Shown here: piece by piece, positions 54,001-64,000 of the stretch
Numbering within the stretch: position 1 is the first letter of the stretch
How the letters are laid out: the number at the start of each line of letters is the position of its first letter
Assembly (NCBI RefSeq): GCF_024323335.1
Contig: NC_066581.1
Coordinates: 439,246,281 to 439,310,280 of the forward strand
DNA: 64,000 bases
Reading direction: 5' to 3'
Source of the DNA: Lathyrus oleraceus
Lineage: Eukaryota > Streptophyta > Magnoliopsida > Fabales > Fabaceae
Program-made: the position numbers and the translations under genes
The notes under the pieces: generated by a model
Databases searched by the model: none
Told to the model about the DNA's origin: nothing
The model's input: the letters and a program-made list of their open reading frames with translations, nothing else

Positions 54001-56992
54001 GTGAAGAAACTAGACATGTTGACCTTTGTTTCCATATAGAGTTTGTGGATTTCCCATTTGTGGTTTGCTGGATATGAATTTTTGAAGTTATGTGTTACAT
54101 TTGGTGTCATACCATGATCATGTATTTTCCCTAATTTTGTTCCCATGCTTCCTTACATCCAAATGACCCAATTTTTTGCATGAATCATCTATCACATGTC
54201 TAGTTTGTGTATGAATTTTCTTGGAATTAATCATGCTGTTTCCAATTTATTTGAGAATTTTCTTCCATGCTTTGTCATTTGTTGACTTTTTGTGCTATAC
54301 ATTGCCATTTCCTTCGTGAAATTCTCATACCATATTGTATGTCCATGAAATTTCATATGTGATAACTAGACTCCTTGAGCTTTGCATTGGTGTTAATCTC
54401 ACTCATTTCTCTTCTGTTTTCAAATTGATATGATTTTTTTGAAGTTGACCCATGTTTGTTGATCTTCATTATGCTTGCTTGAATTTGGTTTGACTTCATG
54501 ATTTTAATTGACTGCCTTCCTCTCATCCAAATGCCATGAAATTTGACATGCTTGCCATGCTAGATGTTAGGATTGAATGTGATTTATTTGATAATTTTTG
54601 AAATTGTTTGAGTTGACTTTTGATGCAAGTCATTCTGTTGACTTCTTTGAGCTTTCATTTGCCTTACTTTGACTTCAAATGTTCATGAAATGATAATGAT
54701 GCATGATTTGAGTTTGAAACCAATTGTGATAGCTTCTCAAATGTTTGACTTTGGTTTTGGTTGACTTTTCCTTGCTGCTTTGACTTTTTCTTCCATCCTT
54801 GACCTTAGGCTAGTCCTAGTGGTCTATTGTGCTCACTATTGAGTTTCTGTTTCAGGTTAAGCACCATTGCCATTGAGATCATGCAAATGTGATTGGTTTT
54901 GATTACATATCATGTACTAACCTTTGTTTTGTAGGTTTGACTCATGTGTTTGAGTCTTGCTTTGCACAGTTGACCTTCTGTAGTTGACTGTTTATCCATT
55001 CCTTTTGGTTTTAACTGTGGAACTGTGAACTAATCTGTTTGACTTTTGCAGGTACTTTTAGTTGCTTAAGTTCTCTGAACTTGATTTGCTTTGCTTTTTA
55101 GCAAATTGCTTGAGGTATAATCTCTTTTACTTCATGTAGTCTGGAGTCCCGGCTTGTTATTTTGGCCGGGCAAACTGTCTGAAGTCCTCCTTAAGAGGCA
55201 ATGTTTGTGTATGTTTACTTTGTCCCTGTACAGAGTCAAAGACCTCCTAAGCGAAGAGGCAATTGGCAGAACCCAAGGGATAAGTAGCCTATCCCCTGCT
55301 ATTCAGTGTGTCTTCTGTTTTGCTCACACCATTGTGTTGATGCATCTCAGATAAAAACCCAAGATCTTGTGCAATTGCACAGTTGAGTCAGTTTTAAATG
55401 TGTAGAAGGGTTCCCACTTTCTGAACCCACACATTCTTGTCAAATGCTCTCCCAGGCCAGGGATAGAAGCAATGAGGCACACCCCTCATCTCCTTTTCAT
55501 CTGCTTCACCTTAGCCTCTCAATGGCGAGGTTAAGAGCACACTTACCCTATTCCAGTTGGCCCTAGTGCCTAACCTTTGATGTTTGAGCCCCCTTGTTGG
55601 TGTGTTTATTTTATGCTGTATGTGTTTGTGATTGCCTGTTTGCTTTGCCTCTTTAGGTTTAGCTTAGACTTGCCCTTGTGCAAGGTAGGTTGTGCTTGAC
55701 TTGCTTCCTGTGCAAGTCAAGTCTGTGTGGCTTAACCCTTGTGTGAGCCATGCTTAGAGCTGTTTGGCCGAACTACGGCAACTCTGATTCTCATGTCCAG
55801 ATGAGATACGTAGGCACGAGACGCGATGTCTTGCCGAGTTTGACTAACCACTGACATCTAATTCTTTTCTCTCACCCCTGTTGTGATTGAGATATCCCCT
55901 TTCTCTTGCCCTAGTTGCAATCGAGACTTTGCTTTTTCTTGTGTCTGTCCAGGATAGGTTGGCCCTTGTGCCATTTAGCTAGAAACCTTAACTTAGGGTT
56001 GACTTTGCATGACAACATCTAGGCTCGAGTCGTAGTCTCCCTAGAGTTGTGTCTCCCTCTGTTATCTGGTTAGGCTAGATCCTTGTCCCTGCATAGGGGA
56101 ACTACATCGCCCTGATCTTCATACCAGATGAAGTATGTAGGCAGGAGATTGAGCTGATCTCTCCGGGCGCCTTTTCTTTCTTTTGTGTGTGTTGCCTGAC
56201 CTTTGCTAGGCTCGAGTCTGTGACTCCTTAGCATTTGCTGTCTGTCTGTTTGTGTGTGTTTGACAGTTATAGGCTGAGTCCCCGACTCCCTATCAACCTG
56301 TTGTGTTGTTGTGTGCTTGGAAGCCGATGTAAGTCCATCGAGTGGCAGTTAGGTTCCAGTGTGCGTGTGTTTGGTTCGGACGCTGATGTAAGCCCAGTGA
56401 TTGGCATTCAGGCTCCACGTTTGCCTCTTTGCGTGTGTTTTAGGTTCGGATGCTGACATAAGTCCAGTGATTGGCAGTCGGGCTCCATGTTTGCCTGTGT
56501 GTGTCTTGTTTGTTTGTGCACGTGTCAGCCGAGCTACGAATGCTCTGATTCTTCTCTCGTCCGAGAAGATACGTATGCATAGGATGCGACATCCTAGCGA
56601 GCATGTGTCGTTTCCCCAGTCCGAACTACTTGGACTCTGATGTCTATGCTAGATAGACTAAGTAGGCCCAGGATGCGACATCCTGCCGAGTTCAGTTTCA
56701 GTCAGTCTCTTTCGCTTCTTTCAGCCATTAGTGTGTGTGAGTTTGAGCAGTGTTTAGCAACCAATTTTCCTTCCTATTGTGCGTGGATCCCGTAGAGTAC
56801 TACGGATGCGTAGGGTGCCTAACACCTTCCCTTCGCATAACCGACTCCCGAACCCATTCTCTTTGGTCGCGAGACCATGTCTTTTCTTAGGTTTACTTCG
56901 AGCGTTTCCTTTCCCTCTTTTGGGATAAATAACGCACGGTGGCGGCTCTGTTGTTTCTTTCTTTTCCCGCCGGTTTTTCGCGCGATGCGACA
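51031..56992 (+). mobile_element. Element A 3' LTR (uninterrupted)
   Basis: 5,962 bp. It shows the empty B site and lets the 5' LTR be reassembled by comparison. Differences from the 5' copy by eye: cacgtga/cacatga, ggtccac/ggtcaac, catta/catga near 51718, gtttgac/gttcgac, ttggtag/ttagtag, ttgagct/tttagct, tacgaca/tacggca, tgcgtag/tgcatag and ccacgtt/ccatgtt (5' LTR first). Hairpin modules at 55766-55833, 56098-56162, 56527-56596 and 56621-56685. ORFs inside are not genes. Confidence 0.96.
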
Positions 56993-56997
56993 GAAGT
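56993..56997. repeat. Target-site duplication of element A (right), gaagt
   Basis: Matches 6066-6070. Z pol resumes beyond it. Confidence 0.95.
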
Positions 56998-57448
56998 CAC
57001 CAGAAACCCCGCATCAATTTGCTTCTGAACTTCCTCTTTGATCTTCACTGCCATATCCGGATGAGTTCTTCTGAGCTTCTGCTTCACAGGCACGCACTCA
57101 GGCTTCAAAGGCAGGAAGTGTTGCACAATATCTGTATCTAAACCCGGCATGTCTTCATAGGACCAAGCAAAGATATCTGAATATTCTCGTAGCAAACTGA
57201 CCAAATCTTCCTTAACAGACTCTTCAAGTAGTGCCCCAATCTTCACCAGGCGCTCACAATCTTCAGATCCCAAGTTGACTGTTTCCAAGTCTTCGAGATG
57301 CGGCTGAATGATCTTCTCTTCGTGCTCAAGGAGACGGGTGATCTCATCAGGAATCTCTTCAACGTCATCTTCCTCTGCCTCAAATACAGGGAACTCAAAA
57401 TTGGGAGATGGCGTTGGATCATTATGTTCAATGGGTTTTAGGATCAAC
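56998..57448 (-). CDS. Element Z pol, 5' part (exon 2 start, acidic N-terminus to RT edge)
   Basis: Enters by splicing at 57448. Seen: the acidic stretch EAEEDDVEEIPDEITRLLEHEE, then SDIFAWSYEDMPGLDTDI and VKQKLRRTHPDMAVKIKEEV, matching the same part of A pol. It breaks at the A insertion; the frame continues at 6070 leftwards. The 30 or so codons that read on into the A LTR (to 56893) are spurious. Confidence 0.92.
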
Positions 57449-57726
57449 CTGCATAATGATTTCGGTTAAGAAAAACTTCAGAATTTAAACAAACAAATCA
57501 TTATGCAGATGAAAAAAATGTTGCTTTTATAGCTTTTGTTTTGTTTTTATGGTTTTTTGTGATCACTGATTTCATAAAGAAAAGCAAAAAGTGAAAACAA
57601 AGGAAAAACAAATGTTTAACAATGCAAAAATTGAATGAAAATATCATTGTATATATGCTTTGCCAACAATGTCATCACTTCTCCTTTTGGCATGGGAGAA
57701 GGGTTTTAAACAAAATGAACAATTAC
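57449..57726 (-). other. Element Z pro-RT intron, 278 bp
   Basis: On the minus strand GTAATT begins at 57726 and TATGCAG ends at 57449. Splicing joins GA to G, a Glu codon, and keeps the frame, exactly as in A. A hairpin CTTCTCC/GGAGAAG lies near 57676-57699 (minus strand). I see no AATAAA here, unlike A. Confidence 0.83.
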
Positions 57727-60700
57727 TCTGATCTATGGATAACTGTAGGAACATCCACAGCGACCCAATTGTGGCAGACACCACCAGGAATAACAAAATT
57801 GTTCAAGTCTTCTGCAGCTTCTTCTTCAATGATAGCAGCAGCTTCCTCTTCAGGTTGATCAGCATGGATGAATCCTCCACTGGTGAACAGACCTTGCTCG
57901 TTGCATGCCCCAGAACCAAAGCCAATGCCAGCCCGGGATCGGTTATCTTCAAGTTCAAGCACTTTCCCTAATCCAGCGACTGCACCACATTCAATGGCCA
58001 GCTTAGCATCACGGTAGGAAGTGAATGAAGGAGACTTCTTCTCGATTGGTTCATCAATGGATAAAGCTTGGAACTGAGTCCCAACTTCATCCTCTGCGTC
58101 AATGTACGAGAAAGAAGATAAGTTACTGACCAGGAGAGCCTTTTCTCCCCCTACTACAACCAGTTTCTTATTTTTCACAAACTTCAGCTTCTGGTGTAGG
58201 GTGGATGTCACGGCGCCAGCCTCGTGAATCCATGGTCTGCCTAAGAGACAGCTGTAAGATGGGTGGATATCCATTACTTGAAAAGTGATCTGGAAATCAC
58301 TTGGTCCAATCTTGATCGGGAGATCGACTTCCCCAATCACGGTCTTGCGCGACCCATCAAATGCTTTCACAACAACCCCACTCTGCCTCATAGGAGGACC
58401 TTGATATGACAGACGAGAGAGCGTGGATTTTGGCAATACATTAAGAGAAGATCCAGTGTCTACCAACACATTGGACATTGCATCCGATTTGCAGTTCATT
58501 GAGATATGTAAAGCCATGTTGTGGTCTCTTCCCTCCTCAGGGAGATCAGCGTCACAAAAGCTCAGAGTGTTGCAAGCGGTAATGTTTGCAACAATGCTAT
58601 CAAATTGTTCCAGGGTGACGTCGTGATCGACATACGCCAGGTCCAAGACTTTCTGCAGAGACTCCCTATGAGGTTCTGAATTCAGCAATAGAGAAAGAAT
58701 GGAAATCTTGGAGGGCGTGTGTAGAAGCTGGTCTACAATATTGTACTCACTCTTTCTGATGAGCCTCAGCATCTCATCAGATTCTTCATCAACAATGCCA
58801 CTCGGGCCACCTGAAGAAACAGGAGTCTTTTGTACAGAGGAGGAAGGCTGGGCAACAGCAAGTGCCGGATTCTGAACATTCACCGCATTCCCAACCGGAC
58901 GCTCAACAGTATCAGAAGGAACAGCCTTAGCAGGCGCAGAAAACACACGACCACTTCGGGTCAACCCACTAACATCAGCAACAGTGGTCACAGAAGTTGA
59001 AGGTAAAGGAACTTCAACCCCATCCTGGACAGCAACAGGATTGTATCTGAAAGGTACAGCCTTATCGGATGAATACGGCACAGGGCCGGCCGGTTTGATA
59101 ATCAGAGAAGGGGAAGCCTTGGGCTTGTTGCTATTGTAGCGAATAACAACGGGCTCTGGCAACTTGAACACTGGTGATATGACATTCACTTCAGGTTCAA
59201 CTGTATCAACATTGCGATTCTGGAGAATCTCAATGATACCCTCATTCAGCAACTTCTGAAGCTCTCTGCGGACTTGATCACAACCCAAGCGGTTAACAGA
59301 ACAGACATGGCACTTATCGTGGTTATGCTCCAAATAACTGTGCTGACACAGCATCTTATGTAAATCAACCAACGATTGCCGGATATGGCTGACGTACTTA
59401 ACCTTGTACTTCCCAAGGTCCTCCTGAATCATGTTCACAGATTTCCCATGCGAAGGCAATGGGTTCCTGGTGACATTCGGATTGGAGTCTTCAAAACTCA
59501 GAATTCCGCTTCTCATAAGGTCTTGCACCTTAGTCTTCAGCGGGAAACAGTTCTCAACATTGTGGCCCGGAGCACCGGAATGGTAGACACAATGCTGGTC
59601 TGGTTTGTACCACCATTGCGGGTTGGCAGGAATAGCAGGAGGATCCCTGGGAGAAACCAATTTCCGCTCCAACAAGGAGGGATAGAGCTCTGCATATGAC
59701 ATAGGGATTGGATCGAAGCTGACCCTCTTCCTATCATAATTCACATTAGCTTGATTGGTTGTACTTCCACGAGGCTGGTAAGCCTGTTGCTGTGGACGTT
59801 GCTGTTGCTGGTATTGCGGTTGTGGATATTGCTGCTGATGCTGATACTGCTGAGCATTATCCTTGAATACAGGCGCTACATGAGCCACCTGGTGCTGATG
59901 TCCGGCACGATGTGCAGGCTTCCTCTGAACAGAGGGTCTTCTTTGCTTTGGCTGGGATTGCACAGCATGTGCTTCACTTTCTTTCCTCTTAAACGCTCCA
60001 TATCGTTTAGAGGAGGAACTGTCATCCTTAGCCAATCGTCCTTCTCGGACACCTTCTTCAAGACGCATCCCCATATTCACCATCTCGGTGAAATCAGAGG
60101 GAGCGCTTGCCACCATTCTCTCATAGTAAAATGACCCAAGAGTCTTCAGAAAGATCTTGGTCATCTCTTTCTCTTCTAATGGTGGAGTGATTTGAGCTGC
60201 CAGCTCACGCCATCTCTGGGCGTATTCCTTGAACGACTCTTTGTCCTTTTGTGACATAGACCTGAGTTGATCTCTGTCAGGCGCCATGTCAACGTTGTAT
60301 TTATATTGCTTGACGAAAGCTTCGCCAAGATCATTGAAAGAGCGGATGTTGACGCTGTCCAGACTCATGTACCAACGGAGAGCAGCACCAGACAAACTGT
60401 CTTGGAAGTAGTGGATCAAGAGTTGATCATTGTCGGTCTGCGTGGACATCTTCCTGGCATACATGACCAAGTGTGCCAAAGGACAAGTGTTCCCTTTATA
60501 TTTTTCAAAGTCTGGGACCTTGAACTTAACTGGTATCTTAACACCGGGAACTAGACAAAGTTCGGCCGCTGACTTGCCGAAGAGATCTTTGCCACGGAGA
60601 GTCCTCAATTCCTTTCTCAGCTCAAGGAATTGATCGTTCATAGCATCCATCTTTTCGTGAACATCTGAGCCCTCAGAAGCTTCAGAGTGATAGATGGTGT

Positions 60701-61025
60701 CGTCTACCCTAGGCATGGTATGCACGACAGGAGGAACGGGAACAGGGACCGGGCTAGATGCCGGCATTTGAGCAAATGTTGGAGCTGGCAGATCGGGCAT
60801 AAAGCCGGGAGGCATCCCCCAAGGAAAACCGGGAGGCATGGCATTGGGCTGATGGGCACTAACAGGCACCGTTGATGTAGCCACTTCAGAAATAACCGTC
60901 CGCTGAACGGGTGTTGCTGGCTGAGGAGCTGGCTGATTCTGGGCAGCAAGGAGTTGCTCCATCAAAGCGCCAAGTCTGGCGACCTCATCTCTCAGACTCT
61001 GGTTCTCTTGTTCCAACTGCTCCAT
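57723..61025 (-). CDS. Element Z gag-pro (1100 aa)
   Basis: ATG at 61025 (MEQLEQENQSLRDEVARLGA), with a short N-terminal coiled coil, a Pro-rich linker, the Gag core (about 155-340; HYFQDSLSGAALRWY, SFKEYAQRWRELA), a Gln/His-rich linker (about 365-420), a knuckle CVYHSGAPGHNVENC, protease VDTGSSLNVLP (about 856) and LLGRPWIHEAGAV. It ends in GAG TAA overlapping the splice donor. The N-terminal part is unlike that of A, while the Gag core and protease align well. Confidence 0.92.
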   Translation of the reverse strand: MEQLEQENQSLRDEVARLGALMEQLLAAQNQPAPQPATPVQRTVISEVATSTVPVSAHQPNAMPPGFPWGMPPGFMPDLPAPTFAQMPASSPVPVPVPPVVHTMPRVDDTIYHSEASEGSDVHEKMDAMNDQFLELRKELRTLRGKDLFGKSAAELCLVPGVKIPVKFKVPDFEKYKGNTCPLAHLVMYARKMSTQTDNDQLLIHYFQDSLSGAALRWYMSLDSVNIRSFNDLGEAFVKQYKYNVDMAPDRDQLRSMSQKDKESFKEYAQRWRELAAQITPPLEEKEMTKIFLKTLGSFYYERMVASAPSDFTEMVNMGMRLEEGVREGRLAKDDSSSSKRYGAFKRKESEAHAVQSQPKQRRPSVQRKPAHRAGHQHQVAHVAPVFKDNAQQYQHQQQYPQPQYQQQQRPQQQAYQPRGSTTNQANVNYDRKRVSFDPIPMSYAELYPSLLERKLVSPRDPPAIPANPQWWYKPDQHCVYHSGAPGHNVENCFPLKTKVQDLMRSGILSFEDSNPNVTRNPLPSHGKSVNMIQEDLGKYKVKYVSHIRQSLVDLHKMLCQHSYLEHNHDKCHVCSVNRLGCDQVRRELQKLLNEGIIEILQNRNVDTVEPEVNVISPVFKLPEPVVIRYNSNKPKASPSLIIKPAGPVPYSSDKAVPFRYNPVAVQDGVEVPLPSTSVTTVADVSGLTRSGRVFSAPAKAVPSDTVERPVGNAVNVQNPALAVAQPSSSVQKTPVSSGGPSGIVDEESDEMLRLIRKSEYNIVDQLLHTPSKISILSLLLNSEPHRESLQKVLDLAYVDHDVTLEQFDSIVANITACNTLSFCDADLPEEGRDHNMALHISMNCKSDAMSNVLVDTGSSLNVLPKSTLSRLSYQGPPMRQSGVVVKAFDGSRKTVIGEVDLPIKIGPSDFQITFQVMDIHPSYSCLLGRPWIHEAGAVTSTLHQKLKFVKNKKLVVVGGEKALLVSNLSSFSYIDAEDEVGTQFQALSIDEPIEKKSPSFTSYRDAKLAIECGAVAGLGKVLELEDNRSRAGIGFGSGACNEQGLFTSGGFIHADQPEEEAAAIIEEEAAEDLNNFVIPGGVCHNWVAVDVPTVIHRSE

Positions 61026-61322
61026 GATCCTTGCAGAGTTGACTCTCGTATAATACCGGTGAGTCAGCTTGTCTTCAAAATAAATGAAGAACAGATGTTA
61101 GAACCGGAAGACCAGAAACAAAGGTACCTGTTTATGCAAGAATGATGCATGAAATGCTTGTGCAAATGCTTTGTTTTCAAGGAACCCTCAGGGTATATTT
61201 TGCAATATTTTGAATATTAAACATTTTGATTGCTCATGGAAAATATTTCTTTTAATATATCAAAACAGAGAAATACAGCATTTTTGATTCAATTATTACA
61301 AAGAGAAAAGGTAAATGACATC
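61026..61322 (-). other. Spacer between Z ORF1 and gag
   Basis: AT-rich, non-coding. No clear repeat or structure seen. Confidence 0.6.
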
Positions 61323-62771
61323 CTATGGATCCCTATTAGCTCGGGATGCTGGAAGACGAGAAGTGCACAACTTCTTGATCTCTCTCTCATAGGCAGCCTC
61401 CATATCAGCTTTCTCTTTTGCAAGTCGATCATACTTCCTTTTCCAGAATTTGGATGACTGAGGAAGCAGAGAAGTCCAAGCGTCGTTCGGATCGTCGATC
61501 ACTCGGTGCTCGAGAAATTCAATCATAGCATCTTTCTCCTTGAGCTGCTGCAGCAATTCCTCTCTTTCACGGATCCAAGCACGCGAAAGGTCTTCTTCTC
61601 TCAACTCCTCTACACGTTGGGTAGGGAGGGTTGAAGGCCCAGCCACATCCAACAGTGCAGGTCTCGGATGATCATATGGCATCAAGTAGGTAGCAGCCCT
61701 CTGTCTGACCCAAGAGGTGTACGGCTCCAAAGCAATGCAGTTCTTCGGGCCCAACTCATTCCTACTCTTTATGCGAATATTGCGCCAAGCGCGGACAAAT
61801 CTGGCTTTCAGGCCTTGGGGATCTTTACCCTCCTGAAAGAATACACCTTCTAACAGAATGTTATGGGGTTTATCCTTTAGGGGGAACCCAAGCTGACGAC
61901 GTGCAAGCGTAGGGTTGTAGGTAATCCCACCACATGTACCAAGAAGAGGCACATTAGGGAATTCACCACAAGAATCGATGATCTGAACGGTATCATACAC
62001 GCGATCATACCAGGTGATATCATCATTGGTGAGAGACATGAGTCTCTGAGACCACCGTAGACATCCCTTGTTCTCCTTGAAAGCAACTGTCTGCGGCAAG
62101 TGCGAAATAAACCACTTGTACAGCAGGGGTAAACAGCAGACAATAACTCCTCCATTCTTCATATTCCTCAGATGCAAGGAGACATATGCATCACCCAACA
62201 AGGTCGGAACCGGATTAAGGACTAAAAAGATCCTAATGGCATTCATGTCGACGAACTTGTCGAAGTTGGGAAACAACACCAATCCATAGATGAGTAACAC
62301 AAATAGAGCCTCAAAGGCATCCTCACTCATGGCCTTCCCATAAAAGGTAGCTTGGGCAATGAGGAACTCGGAAGGAAAACCTTGAATTCCGCCTTTGGTA
62401 GTCAGATTAGCTCTAATCAGATCTTCATCTATATGCAACAAGCTGGAAATCTCTCGAGCAGATGGAATACTCTCTAAGCCGCTGAACGGCACTTGATCCA
62501 GAATCGGAATCCCAATAAGGTGAGAGTATTCTTCCAAAGTCGGCAACAACTGGAAGTCCGGAAATAAGAAGCAATGATAGAGCGGATCATAGAACTGAGC
62601 CAGAGTGCTCATCAATCCCTCATCCACCTGAGTAGTCAACAGCGGCAGAAGCTTCCCATAGCGAGCTTTGAAACCCAAGGGATCTAATACATACGATGTC
62701 AGATTCCTTAACTCTTTTACATCAGGCTGCTTGAAGCTGTATTTCTTTGTATACCTCTTTGGTCTTTCCAT
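61323..62771 (-). CDS. Element Z ORF1, plant-mobile-domain-like protein (482 aa)
   Basis: I place the start at the ATG at 62771 (MERPKRYTKKYSF), matching the start of similarity with A ORF1; the frame is open to 62906. Conserved segments: LAQFYDPLYHCFLF, PTLEEYSHLIGIP, LNPVPTLLGDAYVSLH, CCLPLLYKWFISHLP and CGGITYNPTLARRQLGFPL. The C-terminal part (about residues 390-470) is charged and helical (REEDLSRAWIREREELLQQL). It is shorter than A ORF1, mainly in the coiled-coil tail. Function unknown; resemblance to the plant mobile domain is by pattern only. Confidence 0.84.
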   Translation of the reverse strand: MERPKRYTKKYSFKQPDVKELRNLTSYVLDPLGFKARYGKLLPLLTTQVDEGLMSTLAQFYDPLYHCFLFPDFQLLPTLEEYSHLIGIPILDQVPFSGLESIPSAREISSLLHIDEDLIRANLTTKGGIQGFPSEFLIAQATFYGKAMSEDAFEALFVLLIYGLVLFPNFDKFVDMNAIRIFLVLNPVPTLLGDAYVSLHLRNMKNGGVIVCCLPLLYKWFISHLPQTVAFKENKGCLRWSQRLMSLTNDDITWYDRVYDTVQIIDSCGEFPNVPLLGTCGGITYNPTLARRQLGFPLKDKPHNILLEGVFFQEGKDPQGLKARFVRAWRNIRIKSRNELGPKNCIALEPYTSWVRQRAATYLMPYDHPRPALLDVAGPSTLPTQRVEELREEDLSRAWIREREELLQQLKEKDAMIEFLEHRVIDDPNDAWTSLLPQSSKFWKRKYDRLAKEKADMEAAYEREIKKLCTSRLPASRANRDP

Positions 62772-63772
62772 GTCTGAAAATTTTGCAAATAACCCTTTAA
62801 GTTCCTTGAAAATTTTCTTTTTTTTTGATGACATGAATGCGGATGAATGCGTGAATGCATGAATGTAACAAACACACTCAAGGATCAAGCAAAGCACACC
62901 AAACAAAGGTCGTGGGAAAGCTCAATGTATCCCTAATATCAATCATCCATTTTGGTGGATTTAGGTTTTCACCTTATCGACACCCAAGTTCCATTGATAT
63001 TAACGGTACATGAACCGGTTCAGACATTCTTAATATCAACCAGCCGCTTTGATGGATTTAGGTTTTACACCTGATCCGGGATCCATTGATATTAACAATG
63101 TTTGAACGACTCAACCACGAATCATGGGTTTGTTGAGAGTCACGAGCATGGAGTCTCGGTTAAGAACCAACCAAAGGGAGTGTACTAGGGTTTAAACCTG
63201 CCAGACATGTTCTATCAGAGGTTCCCATAATCATCGTTCCATCTTTCGAATATTATCGGAGGAACGAATACTCGTATTCCAAGAATATTCTCAAGAGAAA
63301 CTCTTATGAGTGTAGTATCGCGTAACAATCATATCAGAACTGACATCTGAACGACCTCCGCACTACGGTCCTAAAAATAGGCCAAGATGGGTTTGGTAAA
63401 CTAAGGTCCTTGGCTTCTGCGGCACATGATTGAAAGAATAATGCCTATCCACAAATAACTTGTGTGACATTATTAATCCAACATGACCTCCACCAAGTGA
63501 ATGGTCTCGCAAGTCAACTGGCTAAGGACTACTCCACACCAGTCGACAAGACTATGCCATTCTCCTATCCTAGAATGCACTCGAGTTCGGGTATAGAACT
63601 CATCTCACAGATCACCAAAGCAAACAGCAATGTATATCAAGCAATTCACACATTACAATCAATACAGTGATCCCAAATCGTACAAAAATATGTCAAATGA
63701 CAAATAATAATATATCACAACAAGGGTGAAAAGTAGGCAATACCACCAGGGATTCTGGTGAGAGAGTTATTC
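62772..63772 (-). other. Element Z leader
   Basis: Non-coding. It holds a tandem duplication of about 90 bases (62936-63006 and 63030-63100) with GGTGGATTTAGGTTTT-like and CCATTGATATTAAC segments. It does not share the leader block of A and C in recognisable form. Confidence 0.6.
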
Positions 63773-63790
63773 TCCCCAGCAGAGTCGCCA
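63773..63790 (-). other. Primer-binding site of element Z (tRNA-Arg type)
   Basis: The minus strand reads TGGCGACTCTGCTGGGGA, the same 18 bases as A and C, but six bases (gaaaag) from the apparent LTR end instead of two. Confidence 0.88.
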
Positions 63791-63796
63791 CTTTTC

Positions 63797-64000
63797 TGTA
63801 GCGGTGTATTCGTCGCTAAATGATCTATCGATTAAACCATAAGCTAAGAGATACATTGAAATTTCGAGTCGCCACCGCACTTTTATTTATCCAAAGGACT
63901 GGCTAAAAAGCGAACAAAAGCCTAAGAAGTTTTACACGTAGAAAACTAATAAAAAGATCAGAGATTCTGGGTAAGGGGTAAATTACGCAATGGGAAGGTG
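63797..64000 (-). mobile_element. Element Z 5' LTR, inner end only
   Basis: On the minus strand the LTR ends in CACCGCTACA at 63797. The part seen includes GGATAAATAA and GGTGGCGACTCG, which resemble GGATAAATAACG and GGTGGCGGCTCTG near the ends of the A and C LTRs. It continues beyond the window. Confidence 0.8.

Larger units (their letters stand above)
6071..56992 (+). mobile_element. Element A: full-length Ogre retrotransposon with element B in its 5' LTR
   Basis: Bounded by TGTAGC...GCGACA LTRs and TSD gaagt. The 5' LTR is 6071-6264 plus 32402-38169, the internal region 38170-51030, and the 3' LTR 51031-56992. Both LTRs are 5,962 bp after B and one cttag copy are removed. Without B the element is 24,785 bp, in the size range known for legume Ogres. 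ORF1, gag-pro and pol are all open, so A looks autonomous apart from its broken promoter LTR. By eye the LTRs differ at about nine positions. Confidence 0.95.
1..64000 (-). mobile_element. Element Z: Ogre-type Ty3/gypsy retrotransposon, minus strand, split by element A
   Basis: The outermost element. Read on the minus strand from the right it shows the 5' LTR edge, PBS, leader, ORF1, gag-pro, intron and pol start (64000-56998), and after the 6071-56997 insertion the rest of pol and a repeat-rich 3' tail (6070-1). Its 3' LTR and most of its 5' LTR lie outside the window. The order ORF1, gag-pro, intron, RT, RNase H, second RNase H, integrase is the Ogre plan. Every Z reading frame is open except for the single break made by A, so Z was probably coding-competent before A inserted. 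Its proteins are clearly related to, but diverged from, those of A, so it is a different Ogre subfamily. Confidence 0.9.

Overview
The whole window is plant repetitive DNA. I see no host gene, tRNA, rRNA or CRISPR array. It is a four-level nest of LTR retrotransposons, and three of the four levels close with exact 5-bp target-site duplications (TSDs). Giant Ty3/gypsy Ogre (Tat lineage) elements with 5-6 kb LTRs, an extra ORF1, an intron between protease and reverse transcriptase, and a second RNase H suggest a legume of the pea/vetch tribe (Fabeae). The species is an inference.

Layout. Element Z (Ogre, minus strand) fills both ends: its 3' untranslated tail and pol at 1-6070, and its pol start, intron, gag-pro, ORF1, leader, primer-binding site (PBS) and the edge of its 5' LTR at 56998-64000. 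Element A (Ogre, plus strand, 6071-56992, TSD gaagt) interrupts Z pol. Element B (Ty3/gypsy chromovirus, Tekay/Del type, plus strand, 6265-32396, TSD cttag) sits in the 5' LTR of A. Element C (non-autonomous Ogre, plus strand, 11979-29213, TSD gtcgg) interrupts the integrase of B. Without their passengers the lengths are A 24,785 bp (LTRs 5,962 each), B 8,892 bp (LTRs 2,177 each) and C 17,235 bp (LTRs 4,952 each).

Coding content. A keeps ORF1, gag-pro and pol open. Z is open apart from the A insertion, and B is open apart from the C insertion. In both A and Z the gag-pro stop codon overlaps a GTAATT splice donor, and a TGCAG acceptor restores the frame into pol. C keeps only a 262-aa mini-Gag ORF plus a decayed pol, yet its LTRs are almost identical, so it must have been mobilised in trans. 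By eye the LTR pairs differ at about 9 (A), 2 (B) and 6 (C) positions, so all three insertions are very recent.

Most unusual content. The Ogre non-coding regions are full of stem-loops whose stems change while staying complementary: (1) a two-hairpin module repeated 2x in the C LTR and 4x in the A LTR; (2) about 30 hairpins with a constant CGGTAA loop downstream of A integrase; (3) hairpins with GNRA-like cores just after each integrase; (4) a hairpin in each intron. The 3' regions of A, C and Z also carry arrays of a TCCCCAGCAGAGT-like motif, which is complementary to the elements' own PBS. I do not know of a description of these; that is an honest limit, not a search result.
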